A stretch of 64,000 nucleotides of DNA from Lachnospiraceae bacterium. Its GTDB lineage: Bacteria; Bacillota; Clostridia; Lachnospirales; Lachnospiraceae. This document shows positions 63,434-64,000 of the stretch, in pieces. The notes below the pieces were generated by a model. It saw only the letters and a list, made by a program, of their open reading frames with translations, was not told where the DNA came from and made no database searches. Position numbers and translations under genes: made by a program. The stretch is from positions 1-64,000 of the forward strand of contig JAFUAB010000037.1 in assembly GCA_017460885.1 (NCBI GenBank), read 5' to 3'. The stretch's first letter is position 1, and each line of letters opens with the position of its first letter.

Positions 63434-64000
63434 TCAGTAGGATACGATGACTCCGCCGGGATTTTCGTAAGCGGTACTGATACCGCTGGCCGACAAAATC
63501 TTCACATCCGTAAAACCGAATTTCTCGGTAAGGACCAGGGCAACCTTTCTGCACATTGCCTTGCTGTCACACTGGGTGATCCTGACCTTACGGTTTTTGT
63601 CGACATTTGCCTTCTCTATTATCTGAAGCATATGGTTGACCGCACGGTTCATCCCCACTGCCTGATCGATCTGTTTGATCTCTCCGTCATCTCCCCAGAG
63701 AACAGGCTTTATATTCATTGTGGTAGCTACAAGTGCGCGTATTCCTTTGAGTCTTCCGTTTCTCTTGAAGGTTTCAAGATCATCGAGTACAAAGATGGTA
63801 CTCATCGTATCGCGATAATCCTCCACGTAATCCACAATCTCCTCAAAGCTTCTGCCAAGCTCCGCCTGCTCCCGGATAGTCTCATAGATCAGGTGCTGGG
63901 CCGCTGCGGCGCTCTTGGAGTCAAACACGTGGATCAGGGCACCCTCATGCTCCTCTTTATACATTTCCCTGGCTATCATCGCACTGTTGTATACGCCGCT
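63434..64000 (-). CDS. DegV family protein, C-terminal part (start outside window)
   Basis: Open to the window edge for 189 codons including the stop. SGVYNSAMIAREMYKEEH is the conserved strand after the missing N-terminal domain. IHVFDSKSAAAAQHL and FVLDDLETFKRNGRLKGIRALVATTMNIKPVLWG are typical DegV segments; the C-terminus ends in SASGISTAYENPGGVIVSY. DegV proteins bind long-chain fatty acids; FakB members supply fatty acid to FakA kinase. Which DegV subtype this is cannot be said without the N-terminus. Confidence 0.93.
   Translation of the reverse strand, partial: SGVYNSAMIAREMYKEEHEGALIHVFDSKSAAAAQHLIYETIREQAELGRSFEEIVDYVEDYRDTMSTIFVLDDLETFKRNGRLKGIRALVATTMNIKPVLWGDDGEIKQIDQAVGMNRAVNHMLQIIEKANVDKNRKVRITQCDSKAMCRKVALVLTEKFGFTDVKILSASGISTAYENPGGVIVSY

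Overview
The window looks like the chromosome of an anaerobic, single-membrane Clostridia, most likely a Lachnospiraceae. Supporting evidence is the Firmicutes gene set (SpoVG, MecA, a GdpP-type DHH phosphodiesterase, DnaD/DnaI-like loaders, AtpZ/AtpI), the paired GlgC/GlgD subunits, fermentative pyruvate enzymes (formate-lyase and a four-subunit ferredoxin oxidoreductase), clostridial ferredoxin, lipoproteins and strong GGAGG ribosome binding sites. The family assignment is inference; no 16S rRNA is present.

Layout. 1-1455: start of a repeat-containing secreted protein. 1761-8845 (minus): mfd, pth, spoVG and the glycogen pair glgD/glgC. 9027-13941 (plus): murC, then a dnaD-like/helicase-loader/PRPP-synthetase operon behind a cluster of DnaA-box-like sites. 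13973-23864 (minus): a complete F-type ATP synthase operon with a probable Na+-type c subunit, a 155-bp palindrome between atpG and atpD, and an 848-aa membrane-anchored protein coupled to atpC. 24014-30688: DUF402 protein, an operon of GH18-like protein/Sua5/RpiB/SleB-type wall hydrolase, mecA and a DUF1858 protein. 30934-34620 (plus): pyruvate formate-lyase locus and ferredoxin. 34703-40732 (minus): gdpP-rplI-dnaB, rpsF-ssb-rpsR, and a sirtuin. 40747-52189 (minus): a ChvE/Ggu-type sugar ABC transporter behind a LytS/YesN-type two-component system with two additional sugar-binding proteins. 52254-57086 (minus): porGDAB and an ABC-2 exporter. 57460 onward: tRNA-Cys carrying a 4.5-kb integrated island, then a zinc-ribbon protein and a DegV protein cut by the window edge.

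Three things stand out. (1) Pyruvate formate-lyase is split: the 678-residue core stops before the glycyl-radical domain, which is a separate 79-residue gene with its own ribosome binding site. Between them is a 67-residue gene resembling the start of that domain but ending in a three-cysteine tail. (2) The tRNA-Cys island has 23-bp attachment repeats, a tyrosine integrase divided by a -1 frame change at an A6 run, a group II intron, and a locus with the architecture of the Fst/par type I toxin-antitoxin family: a 36-residue membrane peptide, a convergent small RNA, a shared terminator, and a repeat covering the toxin start codon. (3) DnaA-box-like sites surround and enter the promoter of the dnaD/loader operon.

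Functionally the window combines fermentative pyruvate cleavage by two routes, ion-gradient coupling through the ATP synthase, glycogen storage, regulated sugar uptake and core replication genes. The only clearly acquired segment is the tRNA-Cys island; several short palindromic repeats are scattered between genes.
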